Notes: generated by a model from the letters alone, not told the origin. 64,000 nt of DNA from Euphorbia lathyris (GCF_963576675.1 NC_088916.1:88553501-88617500), one strand, 5' to 3'. Positions 10,600 to 21,995 are shown, counted from the stretch's first letter. Numbers and translations are program-made.

Positions 10600-11035
10600 A
10601 TGGAAATCCGAAGCAAGGAGATTCAGATGGCGATGATTGCTCCAGGAATTTTTTTCTAAAAAGATGGACACAACAATGGAGATTCAGATGCTCCATCATC
10701 CTGTTGCTGCAAGAAGAAATTCGAGCAGGTGGTCATTCAGCTTTAATGTTGATTCACTATGCCTTGAAAAGGATTGTCGATTTGACAAGTTGTTGTGGCA
10801 AGCAAATGTTTGTGCATATAAAATTTTTGCACATAGGGTTATGAAGGTTATTAATCTTGAAGATGCTTTTGTATGGGTTAATGACTATCACTTTATGGTC
10901 GTCGTTACATTTTTGAGGAAGTGTTCTTACCGAGTTAAGCTTGGTTTCTTCCTTCATAGTTCATTTTTCTCATTGGAAATTTATCTAACTTTACCAGTTA
11001 CAGACGAGATTATGTAAGCATTGCTCAATGCTCTA
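10600..11035 (+). pseudogene. TPS fragment, sense arm of unit A2
   Basis: The longest frame (10637-11017, 126 codons) reads SRWSFSFNVDSLCLE at residues 32-46. It continues with FDKLLWQANVCAYKIFAHRV, MKVINLEDAFVWVNDYHFM, TFLRKCSYRVKLGFFLH and EIYLTLPVTDEIM, then a stop. Corresponding plant TPS wording is RWxFSWDEDSLLLQLKDG, LWQAYVSANKIFADRVMEV, INPEDDFVWVHDYHLM and GFFLHSPFPSSEIYRTLP. Roughly 90-100 residues of TPS between DSL and the FDKLLWQ block are missing, so two TPS regions are fused. It covers a small part of a roughly 850-residue protein. An upstream frame at 10554 is the same DNA in another frame. No active enzyme is possible. Confidence 0.8.
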
Positions 11036-12660
11036 GTTTAATAGGTAGAATGGTTTTTGTCTTTTAAAGTTAGAGTTTGATTGCTATGAAGTTCTAAATT
11101 AGTAAATGAATATGTTGTTCTAGTCATATGTTGTTCTAGTCATTTCCAATTCCAAATTATTATATTTTTTGTTGAGGATGTTACAAAAATATTTCAGATT
11201 GTTACAACCAAGGTAGGTGCTATATTTGCATTTTCAGGCTACTTGAATTTCCTAATAGCTTCTGACTCTCCTTTCACAATCATTCCACACCACAAAATCG
11301 GCATTTCACTCTAAATTAGAATAGAACAAATGAATGTTGTCATGATTGTTGATATACGTGAATATCAGATTTGGACAGACCAGATATCTATGCAGAAAAT
11401 GTATTTTATCGAACTTATTCACATCTCCTCCTATGGTAAAAAAATTTCGTATGGTTTCAACGTGTGGAAAAAATGACTGAAACTGTAAAAGTAACTAAAC
11501 ATATCTCTTGAGTGGCTGCTATATCTCTTATCTTATCTTTTCTTTTCTTTGGTGTTCCTCTTTTATGTATCACCGAAGGTTAATAGTATTTTATTATATG
11601 GTAGACAACATACTTTCTCATATTTGGAGTTTGCCCCCAAATTCCATTCTTAGCCAACTAAGAGTAGTTTAAGCTTCCCTGTAACTTTGTCTCTAGATTG
11701 AAGAAAACTAGTATTATGCCCGCGCATAATTTTAAATAATTTTGTATATAAATTTAACATTTTAATATTTTTAAAATTTTGTATCATTTATATATAGTGA
11801 CATTAATATTTTGATTTAAAATAATTTAAATTTAAAAATTGTAAATAAATTAACTAAACCGTTTATAATTGCTTGATAATACCATGTTGACATGTTTGCA
11901 AGGATCATTCATTTCCGTTCTTGCATAATATTTTTTTTATATAATCTTATAATTTTAAAATATTTGTTACACTTTGTAGCGATATTTTTTCAATCAAAAT
12001 TTCGGTCTCCTCAAATTTTTTTTACGTGTTTTCTAAATCCTTTGATAAATCAATGAATTTGAAATAAGTACGTCTTTCTTTTTAAATTTTATTTAGTTTA
12101 GATTGTAGTTTCGAGGTTTAAATATTGTGTTAATTATTATGTGTTATAAATTTTTGTAGTTATATTAATTTTTATGCTATTTATTAAAGTAAAATGAATG
12201 TAATTTGAATGGATCCTTACATATATTTTTTTATCGTTACATAATTTGTGTTCGTTGGGATATTTTGTAACTTAATTTATTATATCTATTAAATTTAAAT
12301 ATAATTTTTTTTCAGTTATATTGGTTTTAATGTTATTTATTAAAGTTAAATTAATGGAATTTGAATGGATCCTTACATATATGTTTCATCATATATTTTT
12401 CTTTCATTTTGATATTTTGTAAGTTATTTTATCATATCTATTAAATATAAATTAGATTACATATTTATAATTTTCTTTTGTTACTATTTTGGTAACTAAT
12501 AAAAAATGTCTCTAAAACTCTTCTCATCTATTTCTCTCCGACTCCACTATTATATATAAAATATAGATATAGATATAAAATCCATCTTTAAAAATGAGAA
12601 AGAAACTTATAATAGTAATCATGACAAAACATGAATTGAGAACAAACTAACTATTACATA

Positions 12661-13965
12661 TAAAAAAAATCAAATAATTACCTTGGGAAACATAACGATT
12701 TCCTGTAATTTTTTACTCTTTTGCTTTTCCCGATTTCAGTTGTCCATGCCTCTTTTATTTCCATCGGATTTCTTCAATTGAAGATATCAAAGTCTAAATT
12801 CTGACAATTCTTGAAGAAAAAAATACAATTAATAGAGTTTATAAATGGAAAACGTTCCTAAATAAATCTTAATCTCTTACTGAAAACAGAACAAAATTAT
12901 AAAAAAAAAATTAGGGTAATTAATTTATTAGCCCCTATATTTTGATAAAACACACTGTTTAGTCATTGTATTTTCAAAAACACACGGTAAGGTACCTAAC
13001 TTTTTTTCTCGGTGAACTGTTTACTCCTTTTGTCTGTTTGTTAGATTTTTTACCGTTTATGAATTTAGATATGACTAAATTACCCTTTAATATTTATCAG
13101 TCAAAAGCAATTCACACCTTTATGTCTTTCTCTCGCAACTCGCACTAAAAAAATGGAGAAATGATTGAATCTCGAACCCATAATCGACTCAAATCAACCA
13201 GAAGAACACAGAGATCAGAAACAATGAAGATAATGGTCTTATATATTTGATTTTATGGCAAAAGATAGTTAAGGTATTACATTTTTTTAAATAGATTTTG
13301 ACTCAAATCCAAATTGACTACCAGAATCTTCATGAAAGTTTAATGGTAGGGACTAAACAGTTCACCGAGAAAAACGTTAGGGACTAAACAGTTCATCGAG
13401 AAAAAGGTTAGGGACCTTACCATGTGTTTTTGAAAATACAGGGACTAAACATTGTGTTTTGTCAAAATATAGGGACTAATAAATTAATTACCTAAAAAAT
13501 TATATGATTAAGAACAAAACTAATACATAATAAAAATATAAAGGTCGATGATGACTTTGATTTTCGGTGGCCAGTGAATATAATGATAGAATATTACCTT
13601 GGGAAACATAACGATTTCCTGAATTTTTTATTACCTTGGGAAACATAACGATTTCCTGAATTTTTTACTCTTTTGCTTTTCCCAATTCCAGTTGTCCATG
13701 CCTCTTTTATTTCCATCAGATTTCTTCAATTGGAGATATCAAAGTCTAAATTCTGACAATTCTGGAAGAAAATGTTATTAATAGAGTTTATCAATGGAAA
13801 TCGCACCTAAATAAATCTGAATCTCTTAATGAAATCAGAACAAAATTATATAAAAAAATATATGATTAAGAACAAAACTAATACATAAATAAAAAAAATA
13901 AAAGTTGATGATGACTTTGATTTTCGTTGGCCAATGAGTATAATGATAGAATGCTATCTGTCATG
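12661..13965. repeat. Imperfect direct duplication inside the Helitron-like insertion
   Basis: The block starting TACCTTGGGAAACATAACG occurs at 12681, 13597 (very short copy) and 13632. The longer copies continue through the CTTTTCCC…CAGTTGTCCATGCC stretch to GATGATGACTTTGATTTTCG. The first long copy is split by the MITE at 12914-13493. Confidence 0.75.
12914..13493. mobile_element. MULE-type MITE, 580 bp, with 9-bp target duplication
   Basis: The ends are GGGTAATTAATTTATTAG and its inverted partner CTAATAAATTAATTACCT, with inverted similarity over about 120 bp (blocks GTTTAGTC and TTTTCAAAAACACA on both sides). It is flanked by aaaaaatta at 12905-12913 and 13494-13502, a 9-bp duplication typical of Mutator-like elements. 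The sister copy of the host sequence at about 13845 lacks the insertion. The inner frame at 12966-13148 is chance. Confidence 0.85.
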
Positions 13966-14206
13966 CTTTATATATAGGTTTATTTGTGACTTTTGGATTT
14001 CCTTCACTTTGTGTTTTTTCATCTTCTTGTAACTTTTACTTTATTTTATTACTTAATTGATGGACTATTAATTGAAAATAAATAATGTATTAATATAGTA
14101 CTAATTATATAGAGATAATTAGAACTTATTAACTCTTTTATTCTCTTTGCTCCTCTAAAACTCTTCTTGCAAATTCTCTTGCTTCCGTAATTATATATAG
14201 TATAAA

Positions 14207-14818
14207 TTAGGGACAACATATGTTTTTCCCCTGCCAAGTGCTCCACTCTTTCTTAACTCTAACCCCTCAACGGGTGGAACTCAATCAAACTGTTCTTCTA
14301 GAAACGATGGGATACTGACAACACCAAACAAATCTTATTTTTAGATTTAGTTTCAGAAAAATCAATCTACTTAATCTTATAATTAATAAATTGTAATAAC
14401 TTTTTTAATTGCAATATCCTTTCAAAAACAAGCACACACATAGTATGCATGTCATGTGATTTTATTTTGTTTAATTCGTTATTTTACTCAATTAAGTACT
14501 TATAAGGCTAACTCCTTCTAAAGTTATTGAAAAAAATTAATTTTGTTCTTATCTTATAAAACATCTTAATTTTGTCCATTCATAATAATTTCTTTTGTGA
14601 ATTTTATTTTGATAATAGAAAATTTGATTTGGTTTTATCATTTTCTAAATAATTTCGAATAAAAAGTTTCCACAAAATTTATTAGAAAATAATAAAATTG
14701 AACCAATATTTTATGGCAAGGATAAAAATTAAGCCATTTTATAAAATTGGAGGGAAATTCCCAATAACCTCATGATTAAAATTGAGGTTTTCCTAAAAAT
14801 AAATTTGATCTATAGTGA
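14207..14818 (+). repeat. Tail of unit A2 after the Helitron-like insertion
   Basis: The unit tail resumes with TTAGGGACAACATATG and the CCCTGCCAAGTGCTCC block, followed by the TTTTATCATTTTC and AATAACCTCATG blocks shared with A0, A1 and the minus units. It ends where the copia LTR begins. No gene is seen. Confidence 0.7.
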
Positions 14819-15211
14819 TGTTGGGACCAAACAAAAAAACAAACACAACCCATACAAAAAAATAATAGAGAAAAGCAACAAAGGCATACAACAATTTTAG
14901 CGTGGAAACCTCTTCAACAATAGATAAAAACCACGGGACCCGTAGGCCTCTTAAAACTCTACTATCGAAGGACTACAATTTTTGGATGGACAAAACTGTA
15001 ACAAAAACCCTCGCTCTCTCACACAAACTCAAAGCCTAAGTTACACATCCTAGTTAACTAGCATTGAGAATATGGAATACATCAACTAAAGGCCTAAAGC
15101 CTATTTATAGGAGAACTCTCCCTTGACTTCCTTATTGGTAGGGAAGGTGGGATTCACACATTCCTTTACAACACTTTTAAACAATGTGGGATTTGGGGAG
15201 ATATCCCAACA
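14819..15211 (-). mobile_element. 3' LTR of a Ty1/copia remnant (393 bp)
   Basis: The ends are TGTTGGGACC (14819) and TATCCCAACA (15211), inverted at the tips. On the minus strand it is preceded by the purine-rich tract GAGGGAGGATT (15212-15225), as expected for a polypurine tract beside a 3' LTR. A TATAAATAGG box lies on the minus strand near 15102-15111. The left flank is unit A2; the partner LTR is missing. Confidence 0.8.
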
Positions 15212-15490
15212 AATCCTCCCTCGACCCAAATCCCCACATATCTCAACATCTTTAGAAAAATGAACCCTTTTTGCAGTCTTCTTTTTCTTCATTCTGCCAA
15301 GGGAACATCCATCCAGATAATAAATCGGTTTCCCTCTTTTCATTCCTTGCAGTATCAAGCTTCCACATTTAAACACTTTGCAAAACTTGTCGGCTCCAAC
15401 ATATTTGTACCCACGTGAAGCCAACTCTCCCAACCAAATTATACTGGCTCTAGCACTAGGCACAAACTTCACATCAGCAAGTTTTTTACT
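15101..15490 (-). pseudogene. Copia pre-integrase fragment joined to the LTR
   Basis: The minus frame 15472-15101 begins VKFVPSARASIIWLGELASR, then GYKYVGADKFCKVFKCGSL and KPIYYLDGCSL. This is the segment between protease and integrase in copia polyproteins (typical LxDVxFVPxLxxNLISLGxL). After about 85 residues the frame runs through the polypurine tract into the LTR, so integrase, RT and RNase H are all deleted. Confidence 0.75.
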
Positions 15491-15582
15491 ACACCATTGT
15501 GGAGCTTAGGCGAACTCTTCCGACCCCTTTAATCGTCATCTTCAATTGCTCCCACTCCGAATGTAGCCAAAATCTCCATCAA

Positions 15583-16317
15583 CTAGTAAAGTGTCAAAAC
15601 AAACTCGATCTCTACAAATATGAATATCAGCAACAAATCTAACACCCAATCATAATGATCTTCAACAAGATCATCAGCAATCGTCAATAAAAAATCATGA
15701 TCTTCAACCACATTAGTAGAGGATTCACCATTTTTACCATTACCCTTCCGTAGACTCTTCAAGTCCTCCAAAAAATGTGGGCAACGGGATTGCATGTGAC
15801 CGGATTCACCACAATAAAAGCACTCAACAGTACTCATATCCTTTTGTCGAGATTTTGATCTCACTCTTCTTATGGTTCCTCCCCCTTTCTCCACTCTCTC
15901 CAGCTATGAGTATCTTAGGACAACTGTCATCTTCTCGCATCATCTTTTCATTCTCTTTCAAAGCTGCCATAACATCATTTAGGTGCAACGTGTTCTTCCC
16001 CACTAACATCGTTTACACTAAGGATTTGAAAGATCTAGGCAAAGAAGCTAACATGAGCAACGACTGCTCTTTATCGTCAATCTTATTTCCAATACTCAAT
16101 AACTGACACACCTATTGATTAAAATTATTAATGTGGTCAAGAATGTTACCTCCCTGTTCCATTTTGAGTGTGTACATATCCATCTTCGGACACAACCGGC
16201 TAGCCAATGACTTCGACAAATAAGTGCTCTCCAACTTATTCCATAACTCTTTCGGAGATGTCTCCGTCAACACAATCATCTTAATTTGGGGAGCAAGGGC
16301 TAACCTGATAGTGCTGA
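15583..16317 (-). pseudogene. Copia gag (UBN2-type) with CCHC zinc knuckle, truncated and frameshifted
   Basis: The minus strand from 16310 reads LALAPQIKMIVLTETSPKEL, then WNKLESTYLSKSLASRLCPK, MDMYTLKMEQGGNILDHINNF and, after a stop, a LLMLASLPRSFKSL stretch. Frame 16009-15824 has VGKNTLHLNDVMAALKENEK. A shift leads to frame 15894-15583 with the knuckle CFYCGESGHMQSRC. This is the order of a copia gag. The start of gag is cut off by the gypsy LTR at 16318. Gag would form the particle shell; this copy cannot. Confidence 0.8.
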
Positions 16318-17741
16318 TGTTAAGCCCAAAATATACCTAAAATATCCTATATAAATACGTTAAATTTACATTGAAATCGTACTAATTATATTCATTTGGA
16401 ATACTTTTACGTCTTTATTCACTTCTTTGATGCAAGGTACTTAATTATTTGGTTAAATCCAAATAGGAGCTAAAACGGAGCTAAAACGGAGGAAAAACCT
16501 AAAAAACGTACCAAGAATGCATATCAGTCAAAAGAACGTTCAATGAGGACAAGAAGCAGTCCAGAGAAGGGGAGACAAGTCCCTGTCGCGACTGAGATTT
16601 TCATAATCTCAGTCGCGACTTATGAAAGGCGTCACGAGAAAAAATGCAACTTTCAACTCGCCCCTACACCCCCTGTCGCGACTGAGATTTGCAGAATCTT
16701 ATATGAGATTTTTGGAATCTCATATGAGACAGCGAAGAAACGCGTCTGTTCATTTGGATAAAAGCGACCCTTCACCAACGGACACGACCCATCATTTACA
16801 ACCCTTCAACAACTATAAATAAGTGATCCATTTCAGAAATTAAAATGTTGGTTATGTTGGAAAATAGTTAGAGAAATTAGAGAGTTGTTATTTTGAAGAA
16901 ACTCTGACTCAGAAATGAGTCAGAAAGTTAGATTACATTTCTGTGTAAACAAACTTGCTGTACAGAAGTTGTTATTAGATTAGTTATAAACACAGTATTA
17001 GTTTAGTTTCTAAGGTAGATCAGAGACAAGTTTTCATTCTGATAGTGGACTGACCAGTCTCTATTCTGAAAATTCAGCGAGAAGGATTGACGGTTCAATC
17101 GTATGAGGTCTGACAAACCTACGGAGTTTGAGGGAAAGATTGACAACCAGGATCTCAAAGTTTTCGTTGCAATGCTATCCAAGTTTCTACTTCTCTATTA
17201 ACTTGTGAAAATTCACATTTAATTAATGACATACTTATTTATTCAATACATTCTTACTGTTGTTATTTTGATATTGTTCTGACAAAATGATTTTCAAAAT
17301 GATAAATTGGTGTTTTTATTAAAACGTTCTATTCCATCTTATTCATATAAGAACTTTGTTGAACACTTGACAGATTTAGTTTTTATGGATGATATGATCG
17401 CTGATGGCGGCTTATCAGACATAAAATACTAGTTTGATTAAGGTAGAAATCTGCTCCGATCCAGAGAGATTTCTACGGTTCAAAGCCATTTAATTGAATA
17501 AATTCCTATATTATTACATGTCCATAATCTTACAAAGTTAAAGTTGCTTTCTTTGCTTAATGAAAATAAGTTTTATACCTTCTATTTATTCCAATTACGG
17601 AAGTATCTGTCTTATAATCAAAATCTCAAGACATAACTGTTCTCTAAACTCGATATAATATTCTTATCCAATCCTAATTTACCCAAACCAATTCCATCAA
17701 TTAAACGTATTTCTTTTATTAAACATAAACACGTGATTAAA
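16318..17741 (+). mobile_element. Gypsy LTR fragment (same family as the LTR at 39672-41179), plus orientation
   Basis: It starts TGTTAAGCCCAAAATATACC inside the copia gag and runs to about CACGTGATTAAAA. It is the reverse complement of 41179 down to about 39775. The last 100 bp of the LTR and any PBS or internal region are missing, and repeat unit A3 follows. gctga (16313-16317) may be the target site but its partner is gone. Frames at 16543 and 16622 lie in the hairpin zone and are not genes. Confidence 0.8.
16585..16619. repeat. 15-bp hairpin GTCGCGACTGAGATT in the gypsy LTR
   Basis: GTCGCGACTGAGATT, a 5-base loop, then AATCTCAGTCGCGAC form a perfect 15-bp stem. A second, decayed copy is at about 16675-16730. 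The partner LTR has two intact copies (40777-40811 and 40867-40901). Confidence 0.85.
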
Positions 17742-17747
17742 AAGACA

Positions 17748-18309
17748 CGATCAAAATACATATGGATTAGTGAGCAACAAAAAACAAAAACGCATAAAGA
17801 AGTTACAATTGCTCAATTCACCTGTAAACAAACACAACCCTTTTTTGCTAATAATATTTTAGCAGATAAAGTTATGGAGGTTATTAATCCGGAAGATGAT
17901 TTTGTAGGGTTCATAACCATCACTTGATGCTCCTCCCTTATTTCTTGAGGAAGGGTTTCTACCGAATTAAGCTTGATTCTCATTGGAAATTTACCCGACG
18001 AACGAGCAGTTAGAGATGAGATCCTAAAAGCATTGTTGAATGCTAACTTGATAGAGAAGATAAACACTAATTCTAACCATTGATTTCTATAGATTTGATT
18101 ACGCCACTTTCTAGAGAAGATAAACCCTAATCCTAACCGTGTCCATAATTGATATAAGGGCGATCTGCTATTCAGATCTCAAAGAGGAGATATCTATGAA
18201 TATTGGGTAACCCTAATTTCTATTCGGCGATTGAGAAGAGCAAAGGTGTAAGTCCAGTTATATAGGTGATGTCATCCCTTACCCTCAAACCTCACCTACT
18301 CCCTAATGT
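17748..18309 (-). repeat. TPS-bearing repeat, leader end of a minus-strand unit (A3)
   Basis: Only the promoter-proximal end of a unit remains. On the minus strand it runs from the leader (TATATAAC box near 18257-18264, AGGATTAGGGTTTATC leader) through the TPS arm to the donor-like site and 70 bp more. It is nearly identical to 21432-21992 and 25968-26250. It abuts A4 head to tail at about 18310. Confidence 0.8.
17845..18072 (+). pseudogene. TPS fragment in A3 (antisense to the unit)
   Basis: The plus strand reads FFANNILADKVMEVINPEDD, then FVG, and after a shift HHLMLLPYFLRKGFYRIKL and later RAVRDEILKALLNANLI. These match the plant TPS segment around VMEVINPEDDFVWVHDYHLM and RDEILKALLN, with the GFFLHSPFPSSEIYRTLP part lost or altered. 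Stops are present. Confidence 0.75.
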
Positions 18310-19306
18310 TGTGTCAATTTCGAATTAGTGTCAAAATGATTAAACCGTAGTCCAACCCAAAAAATTTCATATCAATCTCCTATTAACCTAATCGGGATAG
18401 TATCGATTACGTGTGGTGTTGTCGAGTCATATATAATTTTAATTTGGATCAAATTTATTTTTAGGAAAACCTCACTTTTAATCTTCAGGTTATTGGGATT
18501 CTCCCTCTCATTTTATAAAATGACTTAATTTTTATCCTTGCCGTAAAATATTGGTTCAATTTTATCATTTTCTCATAAATTCCGTGGACACGTTTTATTC
18601 GAAATTATTTTGAAAATGATAAAATTAAATCAAATTTTCTATTATCAAAATAAAAATCACAAAAAAAATTATGAATGGACAAAATTAACTTGTTTTATAA
18701 GATAAGGACAAAATCATTATTTTTTTCATCGACTTTGGAAGGAGTCAGGCTTATAAGTACTTAATTGAGAAAAATAATGGATTAAACAAATTAAAATCAC
18801 ATGATATGCATACTATGTTTGTGCTCGGTTTTTGAAAGGATATTGCAATTAAAAAAGTTATTAAATTTTATTAATTATAAGATTAAGTAGATTGATTTGT
18901 CTAAAACTAAATTTAAAAATAAGTTTTCTTTGGTGCTGTCAGTATCCCATTGTTTCTAGAAGAACAGTTTGATTGAGTCCAACCCGTGGAAATCTAGAGT
19001 TAAGATAGAGTGGAGTTAGTGGCAGGAAAAAAACATATCTTATCCCTAATTTTCTTTAATCTGGCGACGAAGTTATAGGGAAGCTTAAACTACTCTTAGT
19101 TGGCTAATAATGGAATTCGAGGGCAAACTCCAAATATGAGAAACTCCAAATAATCATTTGGAATTGGAAATTGAACATCACTGGATGCGCATGTCTAGAA
19201 CAACATATTCATTTACTAATTTAGAACAAAATTAGTTTCATTGCATCAAACTCTAACTTTAAACACAAAAACCATTCCACTAATATATCAAAGCATTGAG
19301 CAATGC

Positions 19307-19700
19307 TTACATAATCTCGTCTCCAACTTGTAGAGTTTGATAAATTTCCGACGAGGAAAATGAACTACTTATGAAGAAACCAAGCTCAACTCGGTAGGAA
19401 CACTTCCTCAAAAATGTAAGGAGGACCATAGAGTGATGGTCATGAACCCATACAAAAGCATCTTCAAGATTAATAACCTTCATAACCCTATGTGCAAAAA
19501 TTTTATTAGCAGAAACATATGCTTGCCACAACAACTTGTCAAAGCCATCACTCTTGTCAAGGCACATAGTGATTGGACATTAAAGCTGGATGACCACCAT
19601 TTCTTCTTGCAGCAACCAGATGATGGAGCATCTGAATCTCCATTGCTGCGTCCATCTTTTTTAGAAAAAAAATCTTTGAGCAATCATCGCCATCTGAATC
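19307..19700 (-). pseudogene. TPS fragment, sense arm of unit A4
   Basis: The minus frame 19567-19307 (86 codons) reads FDKLLWQAYVSANKIFAHRV, MKVINLEDAFVWVHDHHSM, TFLRKCSYRVELGFF and SSEIYQTLQVGDEIM. This is the closest of the copies to the plant TPS wording. Upstream, the frame 19683-19480 has WWSSSFNVQSLC, the decayed RWxFSWDEDSLL region, so a shift separates the two. The frame at 19433-19723 on the plus strand is a shadow. Confidence 0.8.
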
Positions 19701-21529
19701 TCCTTGCTTTGGATTTCCACTAACTACAGGCAGGATGCAAAAATAAGGATCACGATCTAAAAGCAGGATGCGGTTTTAATTATAATAAAACAAATGGATA
19801 ATCTAAGACATCCACATAAAGGCATTTGCTTTTAAGATATGCCCTCGATCGAATTAGATTTCATCATGTACGGGAACATATCAACTTCAACCGACATCAG
19901 TCTCAAACTTTTTCAAATTAAGCAAAAAAGGTCTCCAGTTTATGGCTATAACATGTGGATCAAAGACGAAACAACCATAAAAACAGAATTAATTTCTTCA
20001 TCTGTTTTATAATTAATTAATTAATTATTATCTTCATCTTGTCTCAATGGAATCTAAAATATTCTAACAAGAATTCTTTTCTCTTTCTCGGATGAATCAC
20101 TCATTATTGCGCATAAGTTTTCCTAAATCGAAATTAATTAAGCATCTAAAAAGCCAGTAAACGTAAGAATTGAATTCCTAACATGGCTCAAATCATCCTT
20201 CCATTTCCTGTATAGACGGAGACATTTTTCTTTTCCAGCAAGTTACATTTTTATATACTATGTTGAACTCTTATTCCTTAGCTTTTCAGCATTTCGTTTC
20301 AAATTCAGTTTCAGTGCAACATAGCACATATATAATCCTCAAAAATGCTCATCTCATAATTCGCTCTCTTTACTTGGAAACAATGGAAATAGATTAAGAT
20401 GTTCAATGGATTTAAATTCATTCGGTGTTGATCAAACAATTAAAATACCCATATAATATAGTCATTACAAATGCAATGAATTACTACCAGAAAATACCAA
20501 ACAAGAATACAGGAGAAGCATAAAAAGTACATGAGTTAAATCAATCTGCCTAAAAGTATGCAACTGAATTGAAGCAAAACAATAATACCATTTCAGAAAA
20601 TCAGACGCCAACAACTTCGTGATAATTTGTTACAAACAACAAATTAGTATTTTGAGAGAAATATCTAGCATTGCCAAACTAAAATGAACAATTGCTAATG
20701 TTTTACTAAATGAACAAACACGATTTGGACTCTGCAATTTTCTCCATTGCAAATTAAGCTAAAAATGGTTACTCCCAAAGCCGCAATCTCAATTAGTTGG
20801 AAATGAATGAAATTACAACAAAGATAATTGTCTGATGAAATTTAGATAATATTCAGATCAAGCATCACCAGCATAGTCTCATCACAACAAATAACAAACA
20901 ATCTTGATTTGTATCAAAAAATTATCATAACAAAAAAAGCATAAACAAACTTATGGTTTCAATTTCAAGTAATCATATCATCCAGACACATCAGATAGCT
21001 AGGTTATATAGAAAAACACACCAGAGAGCAACATCTAATAACAAAAATTAGCATATCCAGTTTAAAACAAACATATAGGGTTTCAAATAATCATATCATA
21101 TCATCATAACAGCTTATGTAAGCCACTCATAAGCAAACACATTTAACAATAGATCTATTGAAATCACAATTACAATCCTCAAATTCTCACCTTTTGGCAT
21201 AATCATTTTAAAAAAACCACTATAGTAAACAAGTAATTAAAGAAAGATTAATAATGATACACCATTTGTAAACACATATAATAAGATAGGGTAGCGGCAA
21301 AACTCATTATATCTTCAGAATTGCCATTAAAACATAAAACCCAACAAAGAAAAAGTGCAAAGATTTACCATAAACAATTGTAAGCAGTAATTTGATTTGT
21401 TAAGCAAGATAGTTTCCTGCAAAAAAAACATAGGATCAAAATACATATGGATTAGTGAGCAACAAAAAAACAAAAATACATAAAGAAGTTACAATTGCTC
21501 AATTCACCTGTAAACAAACACAACCCTTT

Positions 21530-21765
21530 TTTGCTAATAATATTTTAGTAGATAAAGTTATGGAGGTTATTAATCCGGAAGATGATTTTGTAGGGTTAAT
21601 AACCATCACTTGATGCTCCTCCCTTATTTCTTGAGGAAGGGTTTCTACCGAATTAAGCTTGATTCTCATTGGAAATTTACCCGACGAGCGAGCAGTTAGA
21701 GATGAGATCTTAAAACCATTGTTGAATGCTAACTTGATAGAGAAGATAAACCCTAATTCTAACCA
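21530..21765 (+). pseudogene. TPS fragment in A4 (antisense to the unit)
   Basis: The content is the same as in A3: VDKVMEVINPEDDFVG, then HHLMLLPYFLRKGFYRIKL, RAVRDEILKPLLNANLI, with one K/A to K/P change relative to A3. It lies about 1.8 kb from the sense arm of the same unit in the opposite orientation. Confidence 0.75.
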
Positions 21766-21995
21766 TTGATTTCTATAGATTTGATTACGCCACTTTCTGG
21801 AGAAGATAAACCCTAATCCTAACCGTGTCCATAATTGATATAAGGGCTATCTGCTATTCAGATCTCAAAGAGGAGATATCTATGAACATTGGGTAACCCT
21901 AATTGCTATTCCGCGATTGAGAAGAGCAAAGGTGTAAGTCCAGTTATATAGGTGATGTCATCCCTTACTCTCAAACCTCACCTACTCCCTAAAGT

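Larger units (their letters stand above)
11708..14206 (-). mobile_element. Helitron-like insertion, 3' end at 11708
   Basis: Compared with A1 (GAAGAAAATTAGGG at 7549) the site here reads GAAGAAAA, then 2.5 kb, then TTAGGGACAAC (14207), with no target duplication and an A/T insertion point. Read on the minus strand the left end is ATTATGCGCGGGCATAAT (18-bp hairpin) followed by ACTAG, the classic hairpin plus CTAG terminus of a Helitron. Two candidate 5' ends share an AAGAAGAGTTTTAGAG block: TCTATATTTTATATATAATAG starting at 12567 (minus), and TTTATACTATATATAATTACGG at 14206. So it is either one element or a short Helitron (11708-12567) inside or beside another. No Rep/helicase gene is seen. 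Confidence 0.65.
8258..14818 (+). repeat. TPS-bearing repeat unit A2, interrupted by a solo LTR and a Helitron-like insertion
   Basis: The unit starts at GGTATCTCCTATGTGAGATCTG, matching the leader at about 18170-18200 and 21860-21890 on the other strand, and ends where the copia LTR starts at 14819. It has the leader, an antisense TPS arm (8640-8830), a CAG/GTGAAT donor-like site (8828), intron-like DNA, a sense TPS arm (10600-11035) and the tail. The insertions are at 8325-8515 and 11708-14206. Without them it is about 3.9 kb. Confidence 0.75.
18310..21995 (-). repeat. TPS-bearing repeat unit A4 (minus strand)
   Basis: This is the most complete minus-strand unit. Read on the minus strand from 21995 it has the TATATAAC box (21943-21950), the leader with AACCCTAA/TTAGGGTT boxes, a TPS arm on the plus strand (21530-21760), TTTACAG/GTGAATT (about 21508), a TTTTTTTTGCAG/GAAAC acceptor-like site (about 21420), a long intron-like core, the TPS sense arm (19300-19700) and the tail. 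It is about 3.7 kb. Its coding frames recur 4,524 bp downstream in A5. Confidence 0.8.

Noticed and set aside
10554..11017. TPS frames as a functional small TPS gene
   Set aside because: Only about 125 of roughly 850 residues are present, with an internal deletion, frame breaks and stops repeated in every unit.
12966..13148. Short frame inside the MITE as a gene
   Set aside because: It begins in the inverted repeat and the composition is that of non-coding DNA.
16543..16822. Two frames in the gypsy LTR as a gene
   Set aside because: They run through the hairpin repeats and are not kept in the partner LTR.
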